Shown here: piece by piece, positions 62,335 through 64,000 of the stretch | Layout: every line of letters starts with the position of its first letter | How positions within the stretch are numbered: position 1 is the stretch's first letter | Assembly (NCBI GenBank): GCA_036583965.1 | Contig: JAZBQD010000014.1 | Span: forward strand, 41,402,990-41,466,989 | Origin: Prunella strophiata | Lineage: Eukaryota > Chordata > Aves > Passeriformes > Prunellidae | Direction: 5' to 3' | Length of the DNA: 64,000 nucleotides | Program-made: the position numbers and the translations under genes | The notes under the pieces: generated by a model | Database searches by the model: none | The model's input: the letters and a program-made list of their open reading frames with translations, nothing else | Told to the model about the DNA's origin: nothing

Positions 62335-63252
62335 ATGAAAACAGTAGCAAATCTCATTGTGGAACTATTAAAATGTAAAAGGATAACGTATGGGAACAAA
62401 TGTCTGAGATTCCTGCACTGTGAACAAGAAAAACAAATGGGTCTAAATGGGGTGGTTTTGCAACTGATATATTTTTTCCATCCCCAGGCTCCACAATTTT
62501 GTCTAAAGAAAAGCAACACAATTTTTGCCAGTGAGAAAATTATAGAAGTGGAAGCTACAGTGTAAAGGGCCTGTGCTAGGCATAGAGTATGATATGTGAC
62601 ACCTAGTCATTCAGCTAATCAGTAAAGGAAATCAGTGTCTCCTTGTAAAAATGTGAGACTTTGAATAAATTTCAATGCAAAATGCAAATTTTGCAATTCA
62701 AACAAAATTGCAGGAGTAACAAATGATAGGTAGAAATGGTACCTAGAAATCATACTCATCACTCCTTCATTATTCTCAAACAATTTTCATTTAATCCTCT
62801 TCTTCTACTTCTGTGTGTAGTATTCTGGCAAGCAGATTAGAGTGAGACTTCTGGAATTTTTAAAGAATGTTTTAAGATGGTGCTCAAAAGTGATGCTGTT
62901 GGTGTCCTCCTTCTCATAATTTAAGGATGATAGATTTTGATTGCTTCCTTATGCTTGCTGTACCAATAACATATAATAAATCTGGATATAAAAAACAGAG
63001 AAACTGATTTGTGGTGTCAGAAGCTTAAGAATATAATATAGTTTTTATTATTTTGCAAGAGATGTTTAAAAAGAAAAAAAAATTGGCTTTTAAATTTGAA
63101 AATATCCTTTCCCAGAAGAAGGTGGATATTTACATATTCATGAGAATCACTTATCTACAGCTGTGGTCTTGTTCAGCCTTCTCATTGGTCAGAAAAGGTC
63201 AAAAATTTGTGATCAAAAATTCAGCTACACATTGTCTACATCTGGCACTCAG
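62335..63252. other. AT-rich sequence, no gene seen
   Basis: Nothing recognised. Confidence 0.5.
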
Positions 63253-63378
63253 AAGTTTTCAAGGCTGGATGGACCTTTAAGCAACCTGGTCTAGTGGAAA
63301 GTGCCCTTGCTCATAGCAGGAGCATTGGAAGTAGATGATCTTTAAGGTCCCTTCCAATACATGATTCTATTATTCCAA
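63253..63378 (+). mobile_element. CR1 3' tail fragment
   Basis: GTTTTCAAGGCTGGATGGACC, GCAACCTGGTCTAGTGGAAAGTG, TAGATGATCTTTAAGGTCCC, TTCCAATACATGATTCTAT. A clear CR1 3' end of about 125 bp. Confidence 0.9.
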
Positions 63379-63554
63379 TAATTCAATATGTCTTACATGA
63401 GTTACAGCTAAATTGTATACATTAATATATAATTAAACAAAATATCATATTGTATATGCATGTAATATTATCACATATCAAATAAACAATGTGTTCTAAC
63501 TCCCTTTCTATGGATAATACTCAAATATGGTAATTGCAATATGTCTCCCTGGGG

Positions 63555-63611
63555 CCCATAGATTGGATAACCTTAAGTGTCTTTGCCAGCCTAAAAGATT
63601 CTATGATTCTT
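63555..63611 (+). mobile_element. CR1 3' tail fragment, short
   Basis: GATTGGATAACCTTAAGTGTC, then CCAGCCTAAAAGATTCTATGATTCT, a CR1 terminus with two octamers. It lies only about 180 bp after the preceding CR1 tail in the same orientation. The different wording shows that it is a separate insertion or subfamily. Confidence 0.7.
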
Positions 63612-64000
63612 AGGTAAGTAATGAGATGTAAACAATTGTGTACCAGAGCCTTGGGAAAATCAGCTCCTCCATTGACATGGCAGTGAAAGAGCTGGGAGAG
63701 TAATTTGCAGGAATCTTTGGGGTTCAGACATATTATTGGCACATCATTACAAGCAAAGAGAGCACTCTTGGCAGGTGCTGCTGCATGGGCTGGTGCTGTA
63801 CTGTGATGTTTCACAACAAAATAGAGTTGGTGGAATAGGGAGAAGAGCACTGTAAAGCACAGTGAAATTTAGGGACTGGCTCTTTCCAAGAAATGGGAGA
63901 CCTTGGCATTATGCAGCCACATTGAAGCCATTCTGAACTCAACTACCATGAAGACAAAAGTATATCATTTGCTAAGATGAAATATGTAAAGAGAAAGCAA
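63612..64000. other. Unique sequence to the window end, nothing recognised
   Basis: A minus-strand open frame covers 63521-63850 and has no recognisable domain. No repeat is visible. Confidence 0.5.

Noticed and set aside
62007..62565. 170-codon minus-strand and 124-codon + strand ORFs
   Set aside because: They pass through the G/T-rich tract, which lacks stops for compositional reasons. The flanking parts show no domain or splice context.
1..64000. tRNA, rRNA, snRNA genes, CRISPR arrays, bacterial operons, mitochondrial inserts, intact retroviral genes
   Set aside because: Looked for on both strands and not seen. The only tRNA-like trace is the decayed SINE candidate at 52572, and the retroviral traces are LTRs without internal genes.

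Overview
The window looks like nuclear DNA from a bird, most likely a neoavian and possibly a passerine. It is AT-rich and CpG-poor. It carries fossil CR1 LINE fragments ending in the usual CR1 tail (TTCTATGATTCT-like octamers), solo LTRs of endogenous retroviruses of a kind I know from bird genomes, and many short A/T-rich tandem repeats. There are no bacterial-type genes, rRNA, tRNA genes or CRISPR arrays. No intact gene that I can name lies inside the window. It reads as a gene desert or, more likely, a stretch of large introns.

Coding content: six-frame ORFs are short and mostly spurious. Reading for splice sites instead of ORFs gives a small set of exon-like segments on the + strand: 2072-2174, 39032-39111, 43751-43847, 45564-45623 and 50801-51005. 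Each has an acceptor, and the internal ones have a donor. Each is open in a frame whose phase fits the next segment, and two of them concentrate CpGs in otherwise CpG-poor sequence. I do not recognise the protein. This is a hypothesis of an unidentified, long-intron gene, not an established gene. Two further exon-like segments (36350-36521 and 37674-37715) could feed the same chain at 43751 in frame.

Layout: 1-7.9 kb is unique AT-rich sequence with small repeats and one possible exon. 7.9-13.6 kb holds three CR1 fragments, one a piece of reverse transcriptase. 13.6-23 kb is mostly featureless. 22977-23555 is a solo LTR with a perfect 5-bp target duplication. 28.6-29.0 kb is a well-preserved CR1 3' end. 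36.3-40.4 kb is the most unusual part: a 114-bp perfect inverted repeat with arms about 2 kb apart, a 149-codon minus-strand ORF across one arm, an RFX-type X-box, overlapping hairpins, a CpG-bearing exon candidate, a CTCF-like site and a perfect 26-copy hexanucleotide array. 43.7-51 kb holds the other exon candidates and a different solo LTR (about 47240-47600). 51-64 kb holds CR1 tails, a possible tRNA-derived SINE relic, a second LTR of the first family in the opposite orientation (55786-56355), and a long G/T-rich tract at 62.2 kb.

No previously undescribed biological system is evident. The items most worth checking are the inverted repeat and the in-phase exon chain.
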